Below, piece after piece: positions 24,148-33,483 of a stretch of 45,036 bases of DNA. A program made the position numbers and the translations under genes. This stretch comes from Lysinibacillus sp. FJAT-14745 (GTDB lineage Bacteria; Bacillota; Bacilli; Bacillales_A; Planococcaceae), in NCBI RefSeq assembly GCF_001275675.1, contig NZ_LITM01000001.1, forward strand, positions 238,297 through 283,332, in the 5' to 3' direction. Below the pieces are notes generated by a model. That model was not told the origin of the DNA. It was given only the letters and a program-made list of their open reading frames with translations, and did not search any database. The number at the start of each line of letters is the position of its first letter. Positions within the stretch are counted from its first letter, which is position 1.

Positions 24148-25227
24148 ATGAAAAAAAGAATCGGTTTATTATACGGTGGAAAGTCAGCAGAGCATGAGGT
24201 GTCATTGTCGACAGCACGTGCAGTCACTGGAGCTTTGAATTTCGAGGAGTATGAAGTATATCCGATTTTCATCACGCTTGAAGGGGAATGGCGCCGTGGT
24301 GAGCGTCTAGAAAAACCTGCAAGTACAATTGAAGAATTACAATTTGGTAATGATGCCACAATTTTAGAAAATAATATTACAGATTTTTTAATTGATAAAG
24401 ATGGTAAATCTGTACAATTAGATGTAATTTTCCCATTGCTTCACGGTACTAATGGTGAAGATGGAACTGTTCAAGGTTTACTTGAGGTTCTAAATTTGCC
24501 GTATGTAGGAAATGGTGTGTTAGCATCAGCAACTGGCATGGATAAAGTAATCATGAAGCAATTATTTGAAATTGCAGGCTTACCACAAGTGCCGTATACG
24601 TACTTCATTCGTGGCGAGTGGGCTAGTGAACAGGAGGCAATCCTTGCTCGTTGTGAAGATAAGTTGGATTGGCCGATGTTTGTAAAACCTGCAAACTTGG
24701 GATCAAGTGTCGGAATTAGCAAGGCAACAAATCGTGATGAATTAGTGAAGGCTATCGAAATAGCTTTACAGTATGATCGTAAAATTGTAGTTGAGCAAGG
24801 TATTGTCGCTCGTGAAATTGAACTAGCTGTGCTAGGAAATGACTTCCCGGAAGTTTCTGTACCGGGTGAAATTAAACCAGTAACTGAATTTTATGATTAT
24901 GACTCAAAATATAAAGATGGCTCAACAGTCCTTATTATTCCAGCAGAGCTTCCTGAAGATACAGTATCTAATTTACAGGAGCTAGCTAAACGTGCGTTCA
25001 AAGCTATTGATGGAAGCGGTTTAGTTCGTGCGGACTTTTTTGTGACGGCCGATAACTGCATTTATATTAACGAAGTGAATACAATGCCAGGTTTTACACC
25101 TGTAAGTATGTATCCACTACTTTGGCAACATACAAATGTAAGCTATCCAGAGCTTATTGATCGTCTGATAACTCTAGCGATTGAGCGTTTTGAAGAAAAA
25201 CAACAGCTTCACTATAAAAAAGACTGA
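24148..25227 (+). CDS. ddl: D-alanine--D-alanine ligase
   Basis: This 359-residue ATP-grasp enzyme makes the D-Ala-D-Ala dipeptide for peptidoglycan. Signatures are GGKSAEHEVSLSTA (residues 9-22), FPLLHGTNGEDGTVQG, the ATP-binding FVKPANLGSSVGISK, and NEVNTMPGFTPVSMYP near the end. The omega-loop EFYDYDSKY keeps the tyrosine typical of D-Ala-D-Ala rather than D-Ala-D-Lac ligases. ATG at 24148 with GGAGGG is correct; the frame extends upstream only through family B repeat sequence. murF follows after 11 bases. Confidence 0.96.
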   Translation: MKKRIGLLYGGKSAEHEVSLSTARAVTGALNFEEYEVYPIFITLEGEWRRGERLEKPASTIEELQFGNDATILENNITDFLIDKDGKSVQLDVIFPLLHGTNGEDGTVQGLLEVLNLPYVGNGVLASATGMDKVIMKQLFEIAGLPQVPYTYFIRGEWASEQEAILARCEDKLDWPMFVKPANLGSSVGISKATNRDELVKAIEIALQYDRKIVVEQGIVAREIELAVLGNDFPEVSVPGEIKPVTEFYDYDSKYKDGSTVLIIPAELPEDTVSNLQELAKRAFKAIDGSGLVRADFFVTADNCIYINEVNTMPGFTPVSMYPLLWQHTNVSYPELIDRLITLAIERFEEKQQLHYKKD

Positions 25228-25238
25228 GTGGGATTATT

Positions 25239-26606
25239 GTGAAAAAAACATTAAAGCAGTTAGCTACATGGTTAAATGATGATGTGCCAGCTTTTGGTGA
25301 TACGGTCGTATCAGGAATTTCCATTGATACACGTACAATTCAACAAGGGGACCTGTTTGTACCATTTCGTGGTGAGACGGCCAATGGACATAAATTTGTT
25401 CTGCAGGCATTTGAAAAAGGAGCAGGTGCTTCTCTTTGGCAGAAAGATGAACCAAATCCACCACAAGGTGTACCATTACTCTTTGTAGATAATCCGGAAT
25501 TGGCACTGCAGCAAATGGCACGTGCCTATCGCAGTGAGCATAAGGCGAAATTTATTGGTATTACTGGATCAAACGGTAAAACATCGACGAAAGATATTTT
25601 AGCAGGAACGCTATCACCGTTTTTTAAAGTACAAAAGACCATTGGGAATTTTAATAATGAACTAGGTTTACCTATTACGGTTTTACAGCTAGATGAAGAT
25701 ACTGATGTTGCTGTACTTGAAATGGGTATGAGTGGTTTTGGTGAAATTGAATTTTTAACGAAACTTGCTCGTCCGCATATGACAGTGATTACAAACATTG
25801 GTGAGGCTCATATGCAAGATTTAGGCTCACGTGCGGGAATCGCTAAAGCCAAATTTGAAATAATTCAAGGGATGCAACCAGATGGAGTGCTATTTTATGA
25901 TGGAGATGAACCGCTGCTTCAAGAGCTAGTTGCGAAAGAGCAGCAGTTAAATGCGGTGGCATTTGGCTTAGAGCATGGTCATCTATTGTATGCAGACAAT
26001 ATTGAAGCAACGGCCGATGGTAGTAGCTTCTCTACACATGGTGTGATTGAAGGAGACTTCTTTATTTCCGTTCTCGGGAAGCATCAAGTGAAAAATACAT
26101 TAGTCGCCATGTTAATTTCTCAAAAGCTAGGTTTAAACGATGACCAAATTCGTGCATCCTTAAAACAAGTAGCTCTAACGGATATGCGCATGCAACAAGT
26201 GAATGGATCAAATGGTGCATTGTTTATTAATGATGCATACAACGCTGCACCAACCTCTGTAAAGGCGGCTATTCAATTTGTAGCATCGACGACGATTCGT
26301 CCAGAAAAATGGCTTGTGTTAGGTGATATGCTTGAACTTGGACCAAATGAAAAGCATTTCCATGAAGATTTGTCGAAGGATATTCATGCAGAAGAAATCT
26401 CTTATGTATGTTTATTTGGCCCACGAATGGCTTATTTGAATGAAGTCTTAAAAGAGCGTTTTGATGACGAACATTTGCTATATGTTGAGGATGATTACAC
26501 GCCAATTATCGAAAAACTACAGCAAGCTAACGAGGAGTCTATCGTTTTACTAAAAGGCTCTCGTGGTATGAAATTAGAAACAATCTTACGTGCATTTACG
26601 TCATAA
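25239..26606 (+). CDS. murF: UDP-MurNAc-tripeptide--D-alanyl-D-alanine ligase
   Basis: This 455-residue Mur ligase adds the D-Ala-D-Ala dipeptide made by Ddl to the cytoplasmic muropeptide precursor. The three Mur domains are seen: an N-terminal UDP-binding domain with SIDTRTIQQGDLF, an ATPase centre with the P-loop ITGSNGKTSTKD (about residues 108-119) and NFNNELGLP, and a C-terminal domain with LVLGDMLELGP. It starts at GTG close behind ddl, so the two form an operon as in B. subtilis. A terminator follows. Confidence 0.96.
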   Translation: MKKTLKQLATWLNDDVPAFGDTVVSGISIDTRTIQQGDLFVPFRGETANGHKFVLQAFEKGAGASLWQKDEPNPPQGVPLLFVDNPELALQQMARAYRSEHKAKFIGITGSNGKTSTKDILAGTLSPFFKVQKTIGNFNNELGLPITVLQLDEDTDVAVLEMGMSGFGEIEFLTKLARPHMTVITNIGEAHMQDLGSRAGIAKAKFEIIQGMQPDGVLFYDGDEPLLQELVAKEQQLNAVAFGLEHGHLLYADNIEATADGSSFSTHGVIEGDFFISVLGKHQVKNTLVAMLISQKLGLNDDQIRASLKQVALTDMRMQQVNGSNGALFINDAYNAAPTSVKAAIQFVASTTIRPEKWLVLGDMLELGPNEKHFHEDLSKDIHAEEISYVCLFGPRMAYLNEVLKERFDDEHLLYVEDDYTPIIEKLQQANEESIVLLKGSRGMKLETILRAFTS

Positions 26607-26617
26607 AATGAAACAAG

Positions 26618-26647
26618 GAATCGGTGGGACATTCGCCGATTCTTTTT
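26618..26647 (+). terminator. Terminator of ddl-murF
   Basis: The stem GAATCGG/CCGATTC is followed by TTTTT. Confidence 0.85.
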
Positions 26648-26677
26648 AAATGAGTTACACATTTAGAGGTGAAAATA

Positions 26678-27370
26678 ATGTCAGTAGGTGTGTTATGTAT
26701 ACATGGATTTTCAGGCGGACCTTATGAAGTAGAACCTTTTACTACCTATTTACGTACGCATACAAATTGGCTAATTGCAGAACCTACTTTGTCAGGGCAT
26801 GGGGATGAATTACAAATGCGAGGTTTCACCGCTAAGCATTGGTTAATGGATGCTGAACTCGCTTTTCGCGCTCTTGCTAAAAAAGTAGATGAAGTAATAG
26901 TAGTTGGGTTTTCAATGGGTGGCATTATAGCGCTCTATTTAGCTAAGCGTTATAAAGTGAAAAAGCTTGTATTACTAAGCGCAGCTGCCAAGTATGTGAG
27001 TCCGAAGCAACTAGTCAAAGATTTTAAAATGCTTGCCACTGAGGCGTATCACCGTAATCTGTCTAGTAATGAATTGTATTTACGATACCGGCATAAGTTT
27101 AATCATGTGCCACTATCGTCAACGATAGAATTCATGAAGCTTGTTCGAATGGTGGAGCCGTATTATAAAGATATTAAAATTCCGGTATATATTGTACAAG
27201 GGAAATTAGATGGAATAGTACCATATCACACGGCTCAATTTTTATATGATCAAATAACCTCAAACGATAAAACTTTGTATTTTTCTGATAAAGGGAAGCA
27301 TCATATATGTTATGATGAAGATTGTTCTGAATGGTTTTCTTACGTTTTGTCGTTTTTAATGAGTGCGTAA
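26678..27370 (+). CDS. Alpha/beta-hydrolase, Est30-like carboxylesterase
   Basis: This 230-residue cytoplasmic esterase resembles Geobacillus Est30-type carboxylesterases. The oxyanion segment is CIHGFSGGP (residues 7-15). The nucleophile is Ser79 in GFSMGG, the acid Asp178 in GKLDGIVP, and the base His208 or His209 in KGKHHICYD. A short cap region is rich in charged residues. The natural substrate is unknown. ATG at 26678 is used because the earlier in-frame GTG forms part of the GAGGTG ribosome site. It is an insertion relative to the B. subtilis murF-cshA order. Confidence 0.85.
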   Translation: MSVGVLCIHGFSGGPYEVEPFTTYLRTHTNWLIAEPTLSGHGDELQMRGFTAKHWLMDAELAFRALAKKVDEVIVVGFSMGGIIALYLAKRYKVKKLVLLSAAAKYVSPKQLVKDFKMLATEAYHRNLSSNELYLRYRHKFNHVPLSSTIEFMKLVRMVEPYYKDIKIPVYIVQGKLDGIVPYHTAQFLYDQITSNDKTLYFSDKGKHHICYDEDCSEWFSYVLSFLMSA

Positions 27371-27463
27371 AGTAGTCAGATTATTACGACTCATGCGTTA
27401 TCGTTGCATACGTGTTAATCCCATGTTAGACTAGTGTAAGCAATGGATACATTTTGTGCGAAG

Positions 27464-27498
27464 ACTCTTCATATTTGATTGAAGAGTACTTTTTTTTG
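27464..27498 (+). terminator. Terminator after the esterase gene
   Basis: The stem ACTCTTCA/TGAAGAGT is followed by AC and a run of T. Confidence 0.85.
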
Positions 27499-27721
27499 AA
27501 CACAACGGTTTTATTCTAAAGTGAATAATTACGACAGAATCAAACCGCTCGGTAAAGACCGGGCTTTCCTTTTCATATAAGAGAGCTCTATGTGACCATC
27601 ATATAGAGAAAAATTTTAAGTAACGGAAACGTTCCAAAACACAGGCTCGAATTTGCCGACAACTTCATCTGAAAATGTAACCATTTGTCAACTTAAAAGC
27701 AAAAAAAGGAGATTGAGAAGT
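27499..27721 (+). promoter_or_regulatory. Structured leader of cshA
   Basis: About 220 non-coding bases precede cshA. Hairpins visible in it are CGGTTTTATTC/GAATCAAACCG (27506-27547, one mismatch), a short TCGGT/ACCGG stem followed by a pyrimidine run, and CTCTAT/ATAGAG near 27586-27607. A long folded leader suggests post-transcriptional or temperature-linked control, but no known riboswitch class is recognised. Confidence 0.4.
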
Positions 27722-29242
27722 TTGACAAATTTTTCAGAATTAAATATTAGCGAATCTACATTACGCTCAGTAAAGCGTATGGGATTTGAAGAAGCAACAC
27801 CAATCCAAGAAGGTACTATTCGTTTTGCAATTGAAGGCCGTGACGTATTAGGTCAAGCGCAAACAGGTACAGGTAAAACTGCCGCTTTCGGGATTCCACT
27901 TATCGAAAAAATTGACCCAAAAAACCCTAATATCCAAGCATTAGTAATTGCACCAACTCGTGAATTAGCGATTCAAGTTTCAGAAGAGCTATATAAAATT
28001 GGTTATGATAAACGTGTAAAATTGTTATCAGTTTACGGTGGTCAAGAAATCGGCCGTCAAATCCGTGCACTGAAAAATAAACCTCAAATTATCGTAGGTA
28101 CACCTGGTCGTATAATTGACCATATTAATCGTCGTACTTTAAAATTGGAAGATGTTCAAACATTGGTACTTGATGAAGCTGATGAAATGTTAAACATGGG
28201 CTTTATCGATGATATTAATTCAATCTTAGAAAATGTGCCTTCTGAACGTCAAACATTATTGTTCTCAGCAACAATGCCACCAGCAATCCGTAAAATTGCT
28301 GAGACATTTATGCGTGATCCAGAAATCGTAAAAATTAAGGCTAAAGAATTAACAGTTGATAACATCGATCAATATTTTGTGAAATCTGCTGAGCGTGAAA
28401 AATTCGACATTTTATCTCGTTTATTAAACGTTCACCAACCAGAACTTGCGATTATCTTCGGACGTACAAAACGTCGCGTAGATGAGCTAGCACAAGCGTT
28501 ATCAATCCGTGGTTACCTAGCAGAAGGAATTCATGGTGATTTAAGCCAAGCAAAACGTATTTCCGTATTACGTCAATTTAAAGAAAATAAAATTGATATT
28601 CTTGTGGCAACAGATGTAGCTGCTCGTGGGCTTGATATTTCTGGTGTAACACATGTTTACAATTTCGATATTCCTCAAGATCCTGAGTCTTATGTTCACC
28701 GTATTGGTCGTACAGGCCGTGCAGGTAAATCAGGTCTTGCAGTAACATTTGTAACACCTCGTGAAATGGGTTACTTACGTATTGTAGAAGAAACTACGAA
28801 AAAACGTATGACACCACTTCGACCACCAACATCGGACGAAGCTTTAGTGGGTCAACAACGTCTATCTGTGGAGACACTAGAAGGTATTATTGCGAACAAC
28901 GATTTAGGTGATTATCGTACACTTGCGACAGAATTACTTGAAAATCATGATGCAATCGATGTTGTAGCTGCTGCACTTCGTTCATTAACAAAAGAGCCAG
29001 ATGACTCGCCAGTAACAATTACTGAAGAACGACCATTACCAATGCGTCGTGAGCGTTCTAACAGTCGTGGTGGAGATCGTGGACGTGGCGGTAACCGTAG
29101 CTTTAACGGACGTCGAGAAGGCGGACGTGGCGGAGATCGTCGTGGAGGAAGTGGAAATCGTCGAGAAGGCGGACGCCGTGACGGAGGTCGCCGTGAAGGT
29201 GGACAAGGTCGTTCACGCGCACCACGTCGTCACGAAGACTAA
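27722..29242 (+). CDS. cshA: DEAD-box RNA helicase CshA
   Basis: This 506-residue ATP-dependent RNA helicase acts in cold adaptation, ribosome assembly and RNA decay. Motifs are in order: the Q motif GFEEATPIQ, Walker A AQTGTGKT (Lys52), [12 protein letters not shown] (Asp151), SAT, and [10 protein letters not shown] (His326). The C-terminal tail from about residue 440 is Arg/Gly-rich with repeated GGRR-type clusters, as expected for RNA binding. TTG at 27722 behind AAAGGAG gives the family N-terminus [11 protein letters not shown]; the longer frame to 27653 reads as non-conserved leader. The position matches B. subtilis ydbR. Confidence 0.94.
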   Translation: MTNFSELNISESTLRSVKRMGFEEATPIQEGTIRFAIEGRDVLGQAQTGTGKTAAFGIPLIEKIDPKNPNIQALVIAPTRELAIQVSEELYKIGYDKRVKLLSVYGGQEIGRQIRALKNKPQIIVGTPGRIIDHINRRTLKLEDVQTLVLDEADEMLNMGFIDDINSILENVPSERQTLLFSATMPPAIRKIAETFMRDPEIVKIKAKELTVDNIDQYFVKSAEREKFDILSRLLNVHQPELAIIFGRTKRRVDELAQALSIRGYLAEGIHGDLSQAKRISVLRQFKENKIDILVATDVAARGLDISGVTHVYNFDIPQDPESYVHRIGRTGRAGKSGLAVTFVTPREMGYLRIVEETTKKRMTPLRPPTSDEALVGQQRLSVETLEGIIANNDLGDYRTLATELLENHDAIDVVAAALRSLTKEPDDSPVTITEERPLPMRRERSNSRGGDRGRGGNRSFNGRREGGRGGDRRGGSGNRREGGRRDGGRREGGQGRSRAPRRHED

Positions 29243-29265
29243 CTTTATCTTCATCAAAATGATTA

Positions 29266-29298
29266 AACCTTACAGTCAAAGTGCTGTAAGGTTTTTTT
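29266..29298 (+). terminator. Terminator after cshA
   Basis: The stem ACCTTACAG/CTGTAAGGT is followed by TTTTTT. Confidence 0.92.
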
Positions 29299-29364
29299 GT
29301 GTATAATTGAAACAAAAAAAGAACTGATTACGTATACGTAGTTAAAGAAAGAGAGGGGACGACT

Positions 29365-29844
29365 TTGAGAACAGAACCAATTCACAAAATTTCCAGGAAA
29401 GGGCTAACGGTGTGGCGTTTATATGGTGTATTGCAAACGATATTCCTTTTGATTGTAGCGATTTTAGTCTGCTACGGCACTTATTATTATGAATGGCCAT
29501 CATATATTTATTTCATTGCAGTTGCTGTAGTTACACTTAGTGCCATCCTATCTGCTTATCTATTTCCAAAGGTAAGATGGGAACGCTGGCGCTATGAGGT
29601 GCGTGACAATGAGATTGAGGTGCAACATGGTTTATTCGTTGTTAAACGTACACTTATTCCAATGGTGCGCGTGCAGCATGTTGATACGACACAAGGGCCT
29701 ATATTAAAAAAATATGGTTTAGGTAATATTTCAATATCTACAGCTGCAACTGTACATACAATTCCTGCACTTGTAATGGACGAGGCTGATGGGCTTCGTG
29801 CACGTATTTCGGAATTAGCAAGGGTGGCGGAAGATGATGTCTAA
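29365..29844 (+). CDS. ydbS: YdbS-like membrane protein with bacterial PH domain
   Basis: This 159-residue protein has two N-terminal membrane helices (about residues 18-40 and 46-67) and one bacterial PH-like domain (bPH2, formerly DUF304) with YEVRDNEIEVQHGLFVVKRT and RVQHVDTTQGPILKKYGL. B. subtilis ydbS-ydbT is known to protect against certain antimicrobial peptides. The start is TTG behind GAGAGGGGAC. It overlaps ydbT by 11 bases, which signals translational coupling and a shared complex. Confidence 0.88.
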   Translation: MRTEPIHKISRKGLTVWRLYGVLQTIFLLIVAILVCYGTYYYEWPSYIYFIAVAVVTLSAILSAYLFPKVRWERWRYEVRDNEIEVQHGLFVVKRTLIPMVRVQHVDTTQGPILKKYGLGNISISTAATVHTIPALVMDEADGLRARISELARVAEDDV

Positions 29845-31303
29845 GGAGATTAATCGTTTACACCCGATATCGGCTATTATTACAAGTGCAAAAGCATTAA
29901 AGAGTATGATTTTCCCGTTAATTATTATTATTGCAACTAATGGATTTCACTTCTCCTTAAATTTCCATAGTGATAATTTTTGGCGTATGATTTTCTTATT
30001 CGGCATATGGGGAGTAGGGGCCATACTTACACTTGTGAGTGGCATTGTTAAATGGCGTACCTTTGTATATTGGTTTGAAGATGGAGAATTGCGTGTAAAG
30101 TACGGCTTGTTCGTTAAAAAGAAGCGTTATATCCCATTTGAACGTATTCAAAGCTTAAATTACAATGAGGGTATTTTCCATCGACTATTTGGCTTAGTAA
30201 AAGTTCAGGTTGAAACTGCAGGAAGTAAGGATAGAAAGCCTGAGGTAGAGTTAACGGCTATACATAAGGTAGCGGCAGATGCCATAGAGCTGGAAATGCG
30301 TCGTGCAAAAAGCCAAGTAAATGAACAGATGAATGATGAACAGTCGCTAATAGAGGAAGTATCAGCTCCGACGATTTATCATATGTCGATACGTGATTTA
30401 CTTATATTGGCCATAACTTCAGGTGGAATTGGGGTCGTTCTGTCCGGGGTAGCGGCAATTATCTCTCAGCTTTCAGATATAATCCCATACGAGGAAATCT
30501 TTCACGAGTTAGCTGACTTTGCGAAATTTGGCGCGTTTTTAGTTGCACTAGCAGTGATATTCAGCCTAATTGTGGCATGGTTTGTGTCATTTGTTATTAC
30601 ACTGATCAATTATTATGAATATACAGTCCGAATTGAAGATGAAAAGCTTATTATTACAAAAGGGCTAATTGAGAAAAAACGAATTACTTTACCGTTAAAT
30701 AGAATTCAGGCGATTCGTATTGTAGAGAATCCAGTGCGTCAATTATTTGGCTTTGCAACAGTTGTTGTTGAGAGTGCTGGAGGAAATGGTGGCGAGGGGA
30801 ATGATAAAAAAATTACTTTGTTCCCACTTATTCAGAAGCAAGATTGTTTGGAAACGCTAGAGCAACTTTTTCCAGATATAAATTGGACGTCAGAATTTAT
30901 CTATTCACCAAAACGAGCTCGTACATCTTTTTACCGAATTGATTTTGTTTGGCTCATACCTATAATTGGTGCATGCAGTTATTTCTTCTATCCGTATGGG
31001 CTGTTTTCGTTATTATTAATTCCATTAACAATAGTAATTGGTATTTGGCAATATAAATCGGCTGGTTATATGATCGATGGAAAGCAACTAACTATGCAAT
31101 ATCGTGTGTTCAGTCGTATTACATTTATTATGGAGAAAAAACGCATACAGTCTATTGAGACTACTCAAACGTATTTCCAAAAAAGAAAGAATGTTATGAC
31201 TGTAAAAGCGACGGTAATGTCAGGCATGACGGGTATGACAGGGAATATACGAAGCTTAGAGCAGCGAGATGCCGAAACAATATTATCTTGGTATGAACAT
31301 TGA
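29834..31303 (+). CDS. ydbT: YdbT-like membrane protein with repeated bPH2 domains
   Basis: This 489-residue partner of YdbS has three bPH2-type domains separated by pairs of membrane helices. The first domain contains YWFEDGELRVKYGLFVKKKR and FERIQSLNYNEGIFHRLFG, the second YTVRIEDEKLIITKGLIEKK and LNRIQAIRIVENPVRQLFG, and the third, shorter, KRIQSIETTQTYFQKRK. Membrane helices are near residues 20-75, 185-260 and 370-405. The start is within the YdbS end as ATGATG; either ATG may be used. Confidence 0.88.
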   Translation: MMSKEINRLHPISAIITSAKALKSMIFPLIIIIATNGFHFSLNFHSDNFWRMIFLFGIWGVGAILTLVSGIVKWRTFVYWFEDGELRVKYGLFVKKKRYIPFERIQSLNYNEGIFHRLFGLVKVQVETAGSKDRKPEVELTAIHKVAADAIELEMRRAKSQVNEQMNDEQSLIEEVSAPTIYHMSIRDLLILAITSGGIGVVLSGVAAIISQLSDIIPYEEIFHELADFAKFGAFLVALAVIFSLIVAWFVSFVITLINYYEYTVRIEDEKLIITKGLIEKKRITLPLNRIQAIRIVENPVRQLFGFATVVVESAGGNGGEGNDKKITLFPLIQKQDCLETLEQLFPDINWTSEFIYSPKRARTSFYRIDFVWLIPIIGACSYFFYPYGLFSLLLIPLTIVIGIWQYKSAGYMIDGKQLTMQYRVFSRITFIMEKKRIQSIETTQTYFQKRKNVMTVKATVMSGMTGMTGNIRSLEQRDAETILSWYEH

Positions 31304-31315
31304 ATGTGAAAACCT

Positions 31316-31356
31316 GGATATTCCTTGTGATTAATAGAAGTAATATCCTTTTTTTA
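31316..31356 (+). terminator. Terminator after ydbT
   Basis: The stem GGATATT/AATATCC is followed by TTTTTTT. Confidence 0.75.
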
Positions 31357-31417
31357 TCTATAAATATGCAAATATACTGTTTATAATAGAATAAATCAAA
31401 CAAAAGGGGTGGTAATT

Positions 31418-31993
31418 TTGTTTAAGTATGATATTAATAAGAACACGTATTTAAAATTGTTGGATTTAAGTGACGTAGATGAATTATTCGCGTTGACGGA
31501 TCGTTCGAGAAATACGTTGCGAGAGTGGTTACCTTTTGTGGATGATGTGAAAACAGTAGAGGATACAGAGCGATTTGTAAGAGATGCGATGCGACAATAC
31601 GCAGATAATAATGGCCTACAAGCGGGGATATATTATGAGGGGAAGCTTGCGGGAGTGATTGGCTATCATCAAGTGAATTGGCAGCATAAATGGACAAGTA
31701 TCGGATATTGGTTAGGAAACGAATTTGTTGGTAAAGGGTTAGTCACAAATTCTATGAAAGCATTTATTGATTATGCGTTTAGCTATCTAAAGTTAAATCG
31801 TATTGAAGTGCGAGTAGCGGTAGGAAATATTCGAAGCCGGACAATCCCAAAAGTGTTAGGTTTTAATGAAGAGGGACGTTTAAGAGATGCGGAGTGGCTT
31901 TATGATCATCATGTAGACCAAGTTGTCTATGGCTTAACAGCAGTTGAATGGAAAAAAATAAAGGCAGTGAAAGAGGATACGGTCGTAATTTGA
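31418..31993 (+). CDS. RimJ/RimL-type GNAT acetyltransferase
   Basis: This 191-residue protein matches the RimL/YdaF branch of the GNAT superfamily, which acetylates protein N-termini or small amines using acetyl-CoA. Signatures are LREWLPFVDDVKTVEDTERF near the N-terminus, the strand WTSIGYWLGNEFVGKGLVT with a GKG variant of the CoA loop, and VAVGNIRSRTIPKVLGFNEE. The target is unknown. TTG at 31418 is preferred, since GTG at 31409 lies inside the GGGGTGG ribosome site. It is absent from this position in B. subtilis. Confidence 0.85.
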   Translation: MFKYDINKNTYLKLLDLSDVDELFALTDRSRNTLREWLPFVDDVKTVEDTERFVRDAMRQYADNNGLQAGIYYEGKLAGVIGYHQVNWQHKWTSIGYWLGNEFVGKGLVTNSMKAFIDYAFSYLKLNRIEVRVAVGNIRSRTIPKVLGFNEEGRLRDAEWLYDHHVDQVVYGLTAVEWKKIKAVKEDTVVI

Positions 31994-32034
31994 AATAAAA
32001 TTGACGAATTGCCTATCACTCTAGTATAAAAAAA

Positions 32035-32083
32035 GAGGAGCAATCCGCGATGATAGCTTATCACGGATGATTGCTCCTCTTTG
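32035..32083. terminator. Bidirectional terminator between GNAT and rhomboid genes
   Basis: The 11-bp stem GAGGAGCAATC/GATTGCTCCTC is flanked by TTTG on plus and TTTTTTTAT on minus. Confidence 0.9.
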
Positions 32084-32089
32084 TACCTA

Positions 32090-32710
32090 TTACTTACCCG
32101 CCATCTTTTGTTTACGCCAGCTTAAAATTCTTTTTGGATGTAAGTAGACGAGTCCAAGAAGGAATCCTACTACTAAACCGCCTAAGTGAGCATAGACATT
32201 TACATTCGGCTGTAGGAAAGTCATAATAACACTGATAACAATAATTGGCAAAATAAGTTTACGAAGCATTGGCATTGTACGACGTGTATAGTAGACAAGT
32301 GCCCCAAAAGCTCCGAATATTCCGAAAATAGCCCCACTTGCACCAAGGCTTGCATAGCTACTATCATAAAGTAGATAGGTTGCCACGTTACCTGCAATAC
32401 CAGACACTAAATAAATTGTAATAAAACGTGCTTTACCGGCAATTTTTTCAAGCTCTGGACCGAATAAATACAGAGAAAACATATTAAAGAAAACGTGCAA
32501 AAAGTTAGCATGTAAAAACATTGCAGTAAAAACACGCCACCATTCACCAGCTTGTATAAGGAAGTTCGCTTGAACTCCGTAATTCAACACATTTTCTCCT
32601 ACTCCAGGTAAAATAGCTAGTACATAAATAAATAAATTAACTGCTATTAATGTTGAAACAATCGGATAATACTTTGTATATTGCTTAAAATTTTCTGTTC
32701 TACTAAACAT
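32090..32710 (-). CDS. Rhomboid family intramembrane serine protease
   Basis: This 206-residue six-helix membrane protease cleaves membrane-spanning substrates. The catalytic dyad is Ser125 in LGASGAIFG and His175 in VNVYAHLGG, and the supporting HANFLHVFFNM motif gives Asn76. It corresponds in place and orientation to the B. subtilis rhomboid gene ydcA, opposite to acpS. The start is ATG behind GAGGTGGAG. The substrates are unknown. Confidence 0.9.
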   Translation of the reverse strand: MFSRTENFKQYTKYYPIVSTLIAVNLFIYVLAILPGVGENVLNYGVQANFLIQAGEWWRVFTAMFLHANFLHVFFNMFSLYLFGPELEKIAGKARFITIYLVSGIAGNVATYLLYDSSYASLGASGAIFGIFGAFGALVYYTRRTMPMLRKLILPIIVISVIMTFLQPNVNVYAHLGGLVVGFLLGLVYLHPKRILSWRKQKMAGK

Positions 32711-32774
32711 AACTCCACCTCAATTTACAATCATTATACATGGCTTTTTAGAAATAGGAAAAGGAGAAGTTCAA

Positions 32775-33128
32775 ATGATTAAAGGAATTGGTCTCGACAT
32801 TGTAGAAATTGACCGTATTACTAAAGCAATGAGCAGAACAAATAAATTTAAAGACCGCATTTTATCTGAAAGGGAAAGAATTTTGTTTGATGCACATTCA
32901 GAAACTCGTAGAATAGAATTTTTGGCCGGACGATTTGCTGCAAAAGAAGCATTTTCAAAGGCATTAGGAACAGGTATTGGTGAAGAATGTAAGCTTCATG
33001 ATGTTGAAATTTTAAGAGGGGAAGCTGGTAATCCTGTTTTATATTTCAAAGGGGAGCTTGTAAATGGATTTGTAAGTATAACACATTCTAAGCAATACGC
33101 AGCGGCACAAATAATATTATTACAATAG
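32775..33128 (+). CDS. acpS: Holo-[acyl-carrier-protein] synthase
   Basis: This 117-residue phosphopantetheinyl transferase activates ACP for fatty-acid synthesis. The metal-binding residues are Asp8 in GIGLDIVEIDRI and Glu58 in FAAKEAFSKALGTGIG. The product acts as a trimer in this family. The start is ATG behind AAAAGGAGAAG. In B. subtilis it precedes ydcC and alr as here, but a family A repeat now separates it from ydcC. Confidence 0.95.
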   Translation: MIKGIGLDIVEIDRITKAMSRTNKFKDRILSERERILFDAHSETRRIEFLAGRFAAKEAFSKALGTGIGEECKLHDVEILRGEAGNPVLYFKGELVNGFVSITHSKQYAAAQIILLQ

Positions 33129-33148
33129 AACTCATCACCATAACGTGT

Positions 33149-33285
33149 GGCTGATTTCGGTTCCGACTGGGCGCTTTGTTGCTGTCGCTTCGCTTTCGCA
33201 CAGATAAAACAATGTTGCTGACGCTTCGCTTTCGCACAGAGCAGAGCTTCCCCCAAGGAGTCGCCCAGTCGAAACAAAGATCAAC
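33149..33285. repeat. Family A repeat carrying two family C units
   Basis: The left arm GATTTCGGTTCCGACTGGGC and right arm GTCGCCCAGTCGAAAC pair. Between them are two family C units (33179-33214 and from 33215), each beginning TTGCTG. The C units end in GCAGAGCTTCCCCCAAGGAG. Confidence 0.75.
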
Positions 33286-33420
33286 TTATATAAATGTGAT
33301 ACGTTACTTTTGGTGATGAGCCTTTTTAATGTTTTATATGGCGAAAGCGGTGTTTATCATTATTCAAAAAGTAAATAAATTTCTGAGTGAGGATAAATAT
33401 ATTGCCCTTGTTCAAATGAC

Positions 33421-33447
33421 ATAACTGACAAATACGGTTCATATATT
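33421..33447 (+). promoter_or_regulatory. SigmaE-like promoter of ydcC
   Basis: ATA (33421-33423), a 16-base spacer and CATATATT (33440-33447) fit the early mother-cell SigmaE consensus. The start codon is about 36 bases downstream. Confidence 0.5.
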
Positions 33448-33483
33448 GTCGTAGTGGATTTGAAAGAAGGAAAGGGTGAAAGC

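Noticed and set aside
27653..27721. Longer N-terminus of CshA
   Set aside because: The extra 23 residues are lysine-rich leader sequence absent from the family; TTG at 27722 has the ribosome site and gives the family N-terminus.
32996..33277. Minus-strand gene with repeated AKAKRQQ segments
   Set aside because: The amino-acid repeats are translated family C units antisense to acpS and the A element.
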